64,000 bases of DNA, from contig NZ_SJPE01000002.1 in assembly GCF_004329815.1 (NCBI RefSeq), positions 124,001 to 188,000 of the forward strand, given 5' to 3'. Shown in pieces: positions 23,610-31,421 of the stretch. A program made the position numbers and the translations under genes. The notes beneath the pieces were generated by a model, which worked only from the letters and a program-made list of their open reading frames with translations, did no database searches and was not told the origin of the DNA. The first letter of the stretch is position 1; each line of letters opens with the position of its first letter. Origin of the DNA: Flavobacterium silvisoli (lineage in GTDB: Bacteria; Bacteroidota; Bacteroidia; Flavobacteriales; Flavobacteriaceae).

Positions 23610-24302
23610 TTATACTTCTAATTTGTAACCAACACCTTTGATGGTTTTGAATAAATCTTCGCCTATTTTTTCACGAAGTTTTCGGATGTGTACATCAATG
23701 GTTCTGCCTCCTACGATGACTTCGTTGCCCCAAACTTTATCCAGAATTTCTTCGCGTTTGAACACCTTTCCGGGCTTAGAAGCCAAAAGGTAAAACAACT
23801 CAAATTCTTTTCGAGGAAGGATAATTTCAACACCTTCTTTGATGATTTTATATTCTTCTCTGTTGATTTCTATTCCGCCCACGTTAAGGGTTTCCGAGGT
23901 ACTTTCGTCGCTTTTTAAACGTCGCAATAAAGCTTTTACTTTACTGACCAATAATTTGGGTTTGATGGGTTTAGTGATGTAATCATCGGCTCCGGCATCA
24001 AAACCGGCCACTTGGGAATAATCTTCGCTTCTTGCCGTTAGAAAAGTGATGATAACATTGCTCAATTCGGGCAATTTTCTAATGTTTTCACAGGCTTCCA
24101 TGCCATCCATCTCGGGCATCATCACATCCATAATAATGAGATGCGGCAGTTCTTTTTTGGCTTTGGTTATGGCTTCCTTGCCATTACTGGCGGTTACAAC
24201 CTGATAGCCTTCCTGCGAAAGGTTGTAACCCACAATCTCCAGGATATCCTGCTCATCATCTACTAATAAAATCTTGATGTCTTTTTTTTTCATAACGGAC
24301 AC
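23610..24302 (-). CDS. OmpR/PhoB-type response regulator
   Basis: 230 residues; the ATG at 24293 (MKKKDIKILLVDDE) is an equally good start. In the receiver domain DDE is at 15-17, the phosphoacceptor is D59 in LIIMDVMMPEMDG, and the conserved Thr and Lys are in FLTARSEDYSQVAGFDAGADDYITKPIKP. The C-terminal winged helix contains REEILDKVWGNEVIVGGRTIDVHIRKLREKIG. It is transcribed with the histidine kinase and diverges from a TonB-dependent receptor gene, a likely target. A PhoB identity is suggested by similarity of layout, not proven. Confidence 0.92.
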   Translation of the reverse strand: MSVMKKKDIKILLVDDEQDILEIVGYNLSQEGYQVVTASNGKEAITKAKKELPHLIIMDVMMPEMDGMEACENIRKLPELSNVIITFLTARSEDYSQVAGFDAGADDYITKPIKPKLLVSKVKALLRRLKSDESTSETLNVGGIEINREEYKIIKEGVEIILPRKEFELFYLLASKPGKVFKREEILDKVWGNEVIVGGRTIDVHIRKLREKIGEDLFKTIKGVGYKLEV

Positions 24303-24371
24303 AGTTGTTTTTTGCGGATGTAAAGGTAAAGATAATACAAAATGATTACACCTTGTAAATTTCGAGTTAAC

Positions 24372-24423
24372 GGTAATTTAATATGTTAACAATTTGGTAA
24401 TAGTTCTCAAACAAAAAGGTAAT
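24372..24423 (+). promoter_or_regulatory. Triple GGTAAT direct repeat in the divergent spacer
   Basis: GGTAAT occurs at 24372, 24396 and 24418 (spacing 24 and 22, about two helical turns). TTAAC occurs at 24367 and 24386. These lie between the response regulator and TonB receptor starts. A regulator-binding array is plausible but unproven. Confidence 0.35.
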
Positions 24424-24486
24424 AATGGAATAACAAGACCTTTACACTGCGGTGGTTTCTTTGCACCAAAATTAAACAGCACACAA

Positions 24487-27285
24487 ATGAAATTTAAATT
24501 AATTGTTATTTTTTTATTCCTGACGGTTATTAGTTTGGCACAAAGTAAAGGTACCGTTACCGGAATATTAACCGACAGAGAACTAAATAACGAACCACTA
24601 CCGTTTGCCAATGTTCTTATAAAGGGAACATCAAGGGCAGTAGTTACCGATGAAACGGGGAAATACACTATAAGCATTGAACCGGGAACTTACACCATCC
24701 AATTCAGTTTTTTAGGATATGAAAACATTGAAGAAAAAATAGAGGTAAAAGCCGGAGAAACCCTTACCCTAAATAAAGCTTTAGGCTCGGGCAGTTATCA
24801 GTTACAAGATGTGGTCATTCAAAATACTACAAGTCGCGAAAAAGAAACGGCTTTGCTTTTGGAACAAAAGAAAGCAGTTGAAATCAAACAAAGTATAGGG
24901 GCACAGGAGATGTCAAGAAAAGGCGTTAGCGATGTAGAGGAAGGGCTGACCAAAATAACCGGAATTACTAAAGTAGGATCCCGAGGATTGTTTGTTCGCG
25001 GACTAGAAGACCGATACAACAATTTGTTAATCAACAATTTGGCGGTTCCTTCCAACAATCCGTTTAAGAAAATCATTCCGTTAGATTTGATTCCTACTGA
25101 TGTGGTAAGCATCATTGAAACATATAAAACATTCAATCCTAACATTTATGGCGATTTTGCCGGAGCGACTTTCAACTTGGTAACTTTGACCAAACCAACC
25201 AAAAGCATTACCAAAGTAACTGTTGGAGCAGGTTATACCACCAATAACAATTTGAGCGATTTTTATACATCGCCCAACGTAAACACGACCAAAGGCTTTT
25301 TCGGATTTAGCGGCAGCGATCGCAATTTGCCTTCAGTTTTCGGTTCACAACCTTATCCTCCGGTTACCTTAAGTTCTTCGGGAGCCGTAAATAATTTCAA
25401 AAGCGGATTTGACATCGAAAAAAGCAAAAGTCCGTTAAACACTAGCCTTGGTTTTTTACATGCTGAAAAGTTCAATATAAAAGAGGCTAAATTCAGTTAT
25501 TTGCTTTCACTGAATTTCGATAATTCATACACATTCAGAACAGGAGCAGACAGAACCTTACAAGCCGGAAACTCAATCGAATATTCGAATAATTTCCGCA
25601 AAACGACTTATGATTATAAAACCAACATCTCTTCTATCATTGGTTTAAATTACTCTACTGACCGATTGAATTTATCTTCTACTTTACTGTATTTAAAATC
25701 AACAGACAGCCAGATTCAAGATCAACTCGGGTATCAGAACAACCAAAAAGATGTTACGAATTATTTAATCAGAACCAATCAATTGGACGAGTCAGATTAT
25801 TTAAATGGTCAATTATTTGGAGAATACCAGCTGACCTCCGACAAAAAACACAGTGTAAAAGCCGGAGGATCATTGGCCAAAACCGCATACAACCAACCGG
25901 ACCGCAACTCCTACACCGGATCGCAGGTTTCTGAAACCGAAATCAATACCAGCTACGGAGGCAACAACTTCCTTAGACAGTATCTGGACATCAAAAGTAA
26001 ATTGTTTTCCTCGGCATTTTTTGAATACAATTACCAATTTGGTAAAGACCACAAATTGTCTATTGGTTACAACGGCAACCACAATTTTACTGTTTCAAAA
26101 TACCGTTTTATCCAAACCATCATTGACCCAAACAATACCGGCAGTACGAACTTTGTCATGAATCCGTTTGAAATTGACAGTCAGATTACAGCAGATTTGT
26201 TAGCTTACAAAATCGATTATCAAGAATCGAGTAACGCCAACTGGAAAGCTAAATTAGACGAAACCATCAATGCCGGATATGCTAATTTGTTTTATAAGTT
26301 CTCGGAGAAATTTGATATGAACGCCGGCATCCGTTTTGAAAATTATGACCGATTGACTAAGTACAAAGAAATAGGAAGCTGGGACCAGAAGTATAAAAAG
26401 AGAAAGTCAAGTGATTTGTATTTTCTACCATCGATAAACGTCCGATATGCACTCACTGACAAATCAAATCTTCGTTTTGCTTCTTCGTTGACCTACACCA
26501 AACCGGTTATTATGGAATCGTTCCCGATTTCATTAGTAAATCCTGATGGAACGGTTTTTCAAGGAAATCCATTTATAGAAAACAGCAAAAACATCAATGT
26601 CGATTTTAAATATGAGGTTTTCCCAACATCCAAAGAAATGTTAGCTGTCGGGGTATTTGGCAAGAGTATTGACAAACCCATCGAACGAACATTTGTAGCT
26701 AATCCGGGAACAACAATTTTATCATTTTTGAATTCAGACAAAGCCACTTTATATGGTGTAGAAGCAGAAGTTATTTTAGATTTAACCCGAATATCTGATG
26801 CTTTAAAAGATTTTTCATGGGGATTCAACACTTCAATCATGCAAACCAAAGTAACGGTTCCTTCTACTGTTATCAGTCCTTCTGGTGATTTGAGCCAAAG
26901 TATAGAAACTCATAAAACCCGTGAATTACAGGGTGCCTCCAAATGGTTGATTAACTCCGATTTGAAATACCAATTTGACATGAATAAAAACTGGTCAAAT
27001 ACTATATCGGCAGTTTATTCTGTTTTCGGCAAAAGAATTTACAGCGTGGGTACAGCCGGAATTGATCACATTTATGAATTACCGGTCAGCAAACTTGATT
27101 TGGTTTGGACGAGTAAAATTTCGGAGCATTTTGATTTAAAACTCTCAGCCGACAACATTTTGAATCCGTCAACTAAACTGGAAGTAGGCAAGAACAGCAA
27201 AGATACGTTCATCGAGAGCTCCCGAATCATTCAGGATTATAAAAAGGGTGTAGGGTTTTCATTCAGTTTAGGGTATACATTTTAA
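24487..27285 (+). CDS. TonB-dependent receptor with CarboxypepD-regulatory-like domain
   Basis: 932 residues from the ATG at 24487. The frame is open 93 bases further, but that part is promoter-like. Signal peptide KFKLIVIFLFLTVISLAQS. Residues 24-110 are the CarboxypepD_reg-like domain (TVTGILTDRELNNEPLPFANVLIKG), and the plug contains ITKVGSRGLFVRGLEDRYNNLLINN. The rest is an outer-membrane beta-barrel ending in FSFSLGYTF with a terminal aromatic residue. It imports a bound substrate using TonB energy. It is followed by a lipoprotein that may be its surface partner. It diverges from the two-component genes. The substrate is unknown; a phosphorus-containing one is possible. Confidence 0.92.
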   Translation: MKFKLIVIFLFLTVISLAQSKGTVTGILTDRELNNEPLPFANVLIKGTSRAVVTDETGKYTISIEPGTYTIQFSFLGYENIEEKIEVKAGETLTLNKALGSGSYQLQDVVIQNTTSREKETALLLEQKKAVEIKQSIGAQEMSRKGVSDVEEGLTKITGITKVGSRGLFVRGLEDRYNNLLINNLAVPSNNPFKKIIPLDLIPTDVVSIIETYKTFNPNIYGDFAGATFNLVTLTKPTKSITKVTVGAGYTTNNNLSDFYTSPNVNTTKGFFGFSGSDRNLPSVFGSQPYPPVTLSSSGAVNNFKSGFDIEKSKSPLNTSLGFLHAEKFNIKEAKFSYLLSLNFDNSYTFRTGADRTLQAGNSIEYSNNFRKTTYDYKTNISSIIGLNYSTDRLNLSSTLLYLKSTDSQIQDQLGYQNNQKDVTNYLIRTNQLDESDYLNGQLFGEYQLTSDKKHSVKAGGSLAKTAYNQPDRNSYTGSQVSETEINTSYGGNNFLRQYLDIKSKLFSSAFFEYNYQFGKDHKLSIGYNGNHNFTVSKYRFIQTIIDPNNTGSTNFVMNPFEIDSQITADLLAYKIDYQESSNANWKAKLDETINAGYANLFYKFSEKFDMNAGIRFENYDRLTKYKEIGSWDQKYKKRKSSDLYFLPSINVRYALTDKSNLRFASSLTYTKPVIMESFPISLVNPDGTVFQGNPFIENSKNINVDFKYEVFPTSKEMLAVGVFGKSIDKPIERTFVANPGTTILSFLNSDKATLYGVEAEVILDLTRISDALKDFSWGFNTSIMQTKVTVPSTVISPSGDLSQSIETHKTRELQGASKWLINSDLKYQFDMNKNWSNTISAVYSVFGKRIYSVGTAGIDHIYELPVSKLDLVWTSKISEHFDLKLSADNILNPSTKLEVGKNSKDTFIESSRIIQDYKKGVGFSFSLGYTF

Positions 27286-27295
27286 TGAAACTAAA

Positions 27296-27323
27296 AAAAA
27301 GCAGCGGACACCGTTGCTTTTTT
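27296..27323 (+). terminator. Intrinsic terminator after the TonB receptor gene
   Basis: AAAGCAGCGG-ACA-CCGTTGCTTTTTT, with one G-T pair in the stem. It implies that the downstream lipoprotein gene has at least partly independent transcription. Confidence 0.75.
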
Positions 27324-27473
27324 GTTAACATCAGGAATGGATTTACTTACTTTTTCTTTACACAAAGTTGAATTTTGAATAACCATTTAATGACGTTGAA
27401 TTAACGCCCGAAAAAGGATTAAAAAAGATATTTGCTCAACAATATAACTAAGTACAACTTAAAACAAAAAACA

Positions 27474-28658
27474 ATGAAAAAATTGATCTTAAGCTTAGCC
27501 ATTCTAAGTAGTATTTTCACCGGATGTTCCAGCGACAATGAGAATGATACTGTTATCATTCCGCAAACAGGAGAAATCACCGGAGACATTACCGCAAACA
27601 AAACGTATGAGTATGGTAATTATACTTTAAAAGGAATTGTAAAAGTAAAAGCCGGAGTAACCCTTACCATTGAAGCCGGAAGCACAATTACCTGCGATAA
27701 AAATAATGGTGACAATGCCTTATTGGTAGAAAACGGTGGTAAATTAATCATCAACGGAACCGAATCTTCCCCAGTAGTATTTACCGAAGTTTCTAAAGTT
27801 CCCGGTTCATGGGGTGGTATCATAATGTATGGTGATGCTCCTGCAAAAGTGATGGGAGGCGGTACATCAGCTACTTCAGAAGACGGCATGTCAAAACAAT
27901 ACGGAGGAAGTAACCCAACCCATAATGGTGGTATTTTGAGATACGTAAGAGTAGAATACGCCGGTAAAAAATTGGCCGACGGAACTAAAGAATTAAATGG
28001 TTTTTCTTTCTACTCTGTAGGATCAGGAACCGTATTAGATCATTTAGTTTCATACAAAGGAGCTGATGACGGATTTGAATTTTACGGCGGGACAGTAAGT
28101 TTGACCAATGCTATTTCTTATGGAAATTATGACGATGCTTTTGACTGGCAAGATGGATGGCAAGGACAAAACAATTCTAACTGGTATGCTTATCAGGAAA
28201 TTAAAGGGAATTTTGGCATTGAAATTGAAGCCTCCTCCAACAATAATGACTTTTTCCCGAAATTTACTAATGTTACTTTAAAAAGAGCCGCGGGCTGTAC
28301 TCCTGAAGTTGCCGGTGATGTACAAGTAGATGCTATACAATTCAAGAAAAACGGTAACGGGGATTTCAACAATGTAGTGATTGACGGTTATGGTTCTTAT
28401 CTTGAAGGTAGTACAACGTTTTTAGGAGCAGCAGTGAAAATTCAGGATGTTGATACTAATGTAAATCAAGTAAGCGGTGGAAAAATTAAACTGACTAATT
28501 TAAAAATCACTAACACTTCACAAGAAATTGCAGGAGCTACATCATCAATAGTTGTTTCTTTTCCTGACGGTAAATTTTCGACAAATACAAATGCTACCGG
28601 TGCTAATCTGACTACGGGAGCTTGGTCAACTGTAAACGGAACCAGTTTAATCCCTTAA
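27474..28658 (+). CDS. Lipoprotein with right-handed beta-helix-like repeats
   Basis: 394 residues from the ATG at 27474. Lipoprotein signal SIFTGC, then SSDNENDTV. The N-terminal part has stacked short strands (KTYEYGNYTLKGIVKVKAGVTLTIEAGSTITCDK), typical of parallel beta-helix proteins of Bacteroidota surfaces. Later segments (GADDGFEFYGGTVSLTNAISYGNYDDAFDWQDGWQG) are rich in Asp/Gly/aromatics and could bind metal or sugar. Placed directly after the TonB receptor, it may capture the substrate at the surface. No SusD homology is apparent. Confidence 0.82.
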   Translation: MKKLILSLAILSSIFTGCSSDNENDTVIIPQTGEITGDITANKTYEYGNYTLKGIVKVKAGVTLTIEAGSTITCDKNNGDNALLVENGGKLIINGTESSPVVFTEVSKVPGSWGGIIMYGDAPAKVMGGGTSATSEDGMSKQYGGSNPTHNGGILRYVRVEYAGKKLADGTKELNGFSFYSVGSGTVLDHLVSYKGADDGFEFYGGTVSLTNAISYGNYDDAFDWQDGWQGQNNSNWYAYQEIKGNFGIEIEASSNNNDFFPKFTNVTLKRAAGCTPEVAGDVQVDAIQFKKNGNGDFNNVVIDGYGSYLEGSTTFLGAAVKIQDVDTNVNQVSGGKIKLTNLKITNTSQEIAGATSSIVVSFPDGKFSTNTNATGANLTTGAWSTVNGTSLIP

Positions 28659-28684
28659 GATTCAATCATAAAAAATATTAAATT

Positions 28685-28716
28685 AATCCCTCAATTACGT
28701 TTGAGGGATTTTTTTT
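28685..28716 (+). terminator. Intrinsic terminator of the beta-helix lipoprotein gene
   Basis: AATCCCTCAA/TTGAGGGATT followed by eight T. Confidence 0.85.
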
Positions 28717-28741
28717 GGTATAGTATTTGAATAAATTTTTA

Positions 28742-28749
28742 TACATTTG
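28742..28749 (+). promoter_or_regulatory. -7 promoter motif (TACATTTG) for the CTD-only protein
   Basis: TACATTTG matches TAnnTTTG, with a possible TTG 24 bases upstream (28715-28717). Because it lies inside the possible TTG-started extension (28727), it fixes the start at 28769. Confidence 0.55.
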
Positions 28750-28768
28750 TGGTAACCAAATATACCTC

Positions 28769-29083
28769 ATGGCAAAAAAATACTTTTATATTACTTTCTT
28801 TTTATGTTTGTTTACTTTCTCGGGTTTTGCTCAGGAAGGAAAACAACAAGGGGGTGATGCATTAGGTTTTTATCCAAATCCCGTTAGCAATGGTAAAATA
28901 TACATCACCTCAAAATCTAATTTGGACAAAGAAGTTACTATCTTTGATGTTTTAGGAAAAAAAGTATTGCAAACGACCGTTTCCACCAAAGAATTAAATA
29001 TCGCTTCCATTCCACCGGGAGTATATGTCATCAAAATCACAGAAGGCGACGCTACTGCTACTAGGAAACTAATTGTTAGATAG
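28769..29083 (+). CDS. Secreted mini-protein consisting almost only of a T9SS sorting domain
   Basis: 104 residues. Signal peptide to about residue 21 (FLCLFTFSGFAQ), then an 11-residue linker (EGKQQGGDALG). A complete type A T9SS C-terminal domain follows: YPNPVSNGKIYITS, VTIFDVLGKKVLQTTV, LNIASIPPGVYVIKITEGDATATRKLIVR. There is no cargo. The domain is closely similar to that of the larger neighbour at 29189. It may be a decoy, a competitor for the sorting machinery, a regulator, or the leftover of a cargo gene. It has its own promoter and terminator upstream. Confidence 0.88.
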   Translation: MAKKYFYITFFLCLFTFSGFAQEGKQQGGDALGFYPNPVSNGKIYITSKSNLDKEVTIFDVLGKKVLQTTVSTKELNIASIPPGVYVIKITEGDATATRKLIVR

Positions 29084-29157
29084 TTAATCCTTTAACTTTT
29101 AACCTTTTTTTAATCGTTTTTTTACAATCTTTTTTTTCTGCTAAGAAAATTTGTGTT

Positions 29158-29165
29158 TATATTTG
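29158..29165 (+). promoter_or_regulatory. -7 promoter motif (TATATTTG) for the T9SS cargo gene
   Basis: TATATTTG matches TAnnTTTG, 23 bases before the ATG at 29189. Confidence 0.5.
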
Positions 29166-29188
29166 TAAGCTAATTAAATTTAAAAAAA

Positions 29189-30187
29189 ATGAAAAAACTT
29201 TACACTTTATCATTGTCTCTCTTGACAATTTCCCTTTCACTAGCACAAGCTTCTGATCCTTTCATGGGGACAGGTTCTTTGAATGCAAACGGTTGGGTAA
29301 CACACAGTGGTACTGCTGGTCAACAAACTATTACAGCAGGTTCGCTAACTTACTCTGGATTTACCACTCAAGGAAATAGAACTCAAATTATTGCCGGAAA
29401 CTCTGAAGATGTAAATTTAGCATCGGCTACACCCCTAACCGGTAACGCATACTACTCCGCTTTAATTAATTTACCAAATGCAGATGGTTTAGCTCTTAAC
29501 ACGGATGCTGTTGGTAATTACTTTTTGATGTTTGGAACAACAGCTGGCGCCAGTGTAACTAACTTTTACGGAAGAATTTACATCAGAACCGGCTCAACTG
29601 CAGGAACATTCAATTTAGGTGTTTTGAACGGCCCTGGTGGAACAGCTGCTCCAACTTATTCAGCTATTGATTATGTTCCGGGAACTACTTACTTTGTTGT
29701 GGTTAAGTACGACAGAACCGCTAATTCTGCCAGTTTATTTGTTAACCCTGCTCTTGGAGGCAGCGAAGGAACCCCAACGGTAACCAATGCCACAGGAACA
29801 ACTGTTCTTGGAGCAACCACAAACTTATTGAGTCTTGCCATAAGACAAGCTGGTAACGCTACTGCCGGAACTGGAAACATTGATATTGATGAAGTAAGAA
29901 TGGGCGATTCATGGGCTTATGTTACTGCAGCTACTTTGAAAAACAATCAAAATTCTATTTCAGGATTAAAAATATACCCTAACCCGGTTACTAAAGGAAC
30001 CTTGTTTATCGAAACATCAGCAAACGCCACTAAGTCAGTTGCCATTTATGATGTGTTAGGAAAACAAGTTTTAACTGCCTCTACAGTTGATAACGCTGTT
30101 AATGTTAGCTCATTAAACAGTGGTGTTTATGTAATCAAAATTACAGAAGAAGGTAAATCAGTTACCAGAAAATTAGTTGTTAACTAA
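29189..30187 (+). CDS. T9SS type A secreted protein, lectin-like N-terminal part
   Basis: 332 residues. Signal peptide to about residue 20 (SLLTISLSLAQA). Residues 21-245 are Gly/Thr/Ala/Asn-rich and beta-type (YSALINLPNADGL, YFVVVKYDRTANSASLFVNPALGG, IDIDEVRMGDSWAYVT). This pattern resembles concanavalin A-like or LamG jelly-roll domains, here without a recognisable catalytic site. The last 73 residues are a T9SS type A domain (LKIYPNPVTKGTLFIETS through VIKITEEGKSVTRKLVVN). It is exported across the outer membrane and probably attached to the surface or released. Repeated composition suggests an adhesive or structural role. Confidence 0.88.
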   Translation: MKKLYTLSLSLLTISLSLAQASDPFMGTGSLNANGWVTHSGTAGQQTITAGSLTYSGFTTQGNRTQIIAGNSEDVNLASATPLTGNAYYSALINLPNADGLALNTDAVGNYFLMFGTTAGASVTNFYGRIYIRTGSTAGTFNLGVLNGPGGTAAPTYSAIDYVPGTTYFVVVKYDRTANSASLFVNPALGGSEGTPTVTNATGTTVLGATTNLLSLAIRQAGNATAGTGNIDIDEVRMGDSWAYVTAATLKNNQNSISGLKIYPNPVTKGTLFIETSANATKSVAIYDVLGKQVLTASTVDNAVNVSSLNSGVYVIKITEEGKSVTRKLVVN

Positions 30188-30204
30188 TCATTCTTTTTCA
30201 TACT

Positions 30205-30236
30205 AAAAGCTCTAACGAAAGTTAGGGCTTTTTTAT
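30205..30236 (+). terminator. Intrinsic terminator of the T9SS cargo gene
   Basis: AAAAGCTCTAAC-GAAA-GTTAGGGCTTTTTT, with one mismatch in the stem. Confidence 0.85.
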
Positions 30237-30242
30237 TTTTCA

Positions 30243-30250
30243 TACTTTTG
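30243..30250 (+). promoter_or_regulatory. -7 promoter motif (TACTTTTG) for the LuxE-like gene
   Basis: TACTTTTG matches TAnnTTTG, only 15 bases before the TTG start; this supports the short leader and the non-ATG start. Confidence 0.5.
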
Positions 30251-30264
30251 CCAAAAATTATTTT

Positions 30265-31245
30265 TTGCTGAATTCTCAAGACATATTCTCCATTTCCTCT
30301 CAAAAGCAGTTTGAAAAAATAGCGCTAAAGATTTTTCGTTATCAATATGAAAACAACAAAGTCTATCATACCTTTTGCAATTACTTTAATACCGACATAC
30401 AAAAAGTAAAATCGTTAGATAAAATTCCGTTTTTGCCAATTCAGTTTTTCAAAAGTCACGATGTTGTTTCCAATACAAATCCGATTCAGGAAACATTTAC
30501 CAGTAGTGGCACTACCGGAATGATTACCAGCAAACACCTAGTTACCGATATTAGTGTATACGAACAAAGTTACCGCTTGGCTTTTTCAGAGTTTTACGGA
30601 AATATAGAAGATTATACTGTTTTGGCTCTGCTCCCATCCTATCTGGAGCGTGAAGGTTCTTCATTAATCTATATGGTAAAAGATTTAGTTGAATCATCCA
30701 AAAACGAGCACAGCGGATTTTACCTCCACAATTATGACGAGCTCATTTCCAAACTTATCGATTTAGATAATTCGGGCCAAAATATAATTTTGATAGGAGT
30801 GACCTATGCCTTGTTGGATTTAATCGAGAAACAAAACTTCGCCCTAAAGAATACCATCATCATGGAGACCGGTGGAATGAAAGGAAAACGCAAAGAAATC
30901 ATACGCGAAGAATTACACGATATGCTCTGCAAAGGTTTTGGCGTAAGCACCATCCATTCTGAGTACGGCATGACCGAACTGCTGTCACAAGCTTACTCGC
31001 TCGGGAACGGTATTTTTGAATGCCCCTCCTGGATGCAAATTCTTGTTCGAGACCCGGAAGATGCTCTGACTTATGTGGATTATGGTAAAACAGGAGGCGT
31101 TAATGTGATTGACTTAGCCAATATCAATTCTTGTTCCTTTATCGCAACACAAGATTTAGGCAAAAAATACGCGAATAATTCTTTTGAAATACTGGGACGC
31201 TTTGACAATTCTGATATCAGAGGCTGCAATCTGATGGTCATGTAG
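30265..31245 (+). CDS. LuxE-family acyl-protein synthetase/transferase
   Basis: 326 residues from a TTG at 30265; no in-frame ATG lies nearby. It belongs to the acyl-adenylate-forming LuxE family: SSGTTGMITSKH carries the phosphate-binding loop of adenylating enzymes, and YGMTELLSQAYS the aromatic-adenine motif. In luminous bacteria LuxE activates a fatty acid and passes it to LuxC. Here no lux genes are nearby, so it probably activates another carboxylic acid, for example in surface-glycan or lipid modification. It stands alone with its own promoter. Confidence 0.82.
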   Translation: MLNSQDIFSISSQKQFEKIALKIFRYQYENNKVYHTFCNYFNTDIQKVKSLDKIPFLPIQFFKSHDVVSNTNPIQETFTSSGTTGMITSKHLVTDISVYEQSYRLAFSEFYGNIEDYTVLALLPSYLEREGSSLIYMVKDLVESSKNEHSGFYLHNYDELISKLIDLDNSGQNIILIGVTYALLDLIEKQNFALKNTIIMETGGMKGKRKEIIREELHDMLCKGFGVSTIHSEYGMTELLSQAYSLGNGIFECPSWMQILVRDPEDALTYVDYGKTGGVNVIDLANINSCSFIATQDLGKKYANNSFEILGRFDNSDIRGCNLMVM

Positions 31246-31365
31246 CATAACCTTTTGTAATCAAACAATACTATTAAACTTTACCGATAAAAATTTATGA
31301 TTGTGGTTATAACTCAATTACAATTAAATTATATCTATATAAAGAAGCTCTAATATCTAAAAAAT

Positions 31366-31400
31366 AAAAAACCCGAAATCACATGGTAATTTCGGGTTTT
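31366..31400 (-). terminator. Intrinsic terminator of the saccharopine dehydrogenase gene
   Basis: AACCCGAAAT pairs with ATTTCGGGTT around an 8-base loop, with a T-run on the minus strand. Confidence 0.85.
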
Positions 31401-31421
31401 AAATATTTATAAAACAAACTA

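Noticed and set aside
24394..24486. N-terminal extension of the TonB receptor
   Set aside because: It would put a signal peptide 31 residues inside the protein and covers the regulatory spacer.
28727..28768. TTG start for the CTD-only protein
   Set aside because: The -7 promoter motif lies inside this extension, and the ATG at 28769 starts a normal signal peptide.
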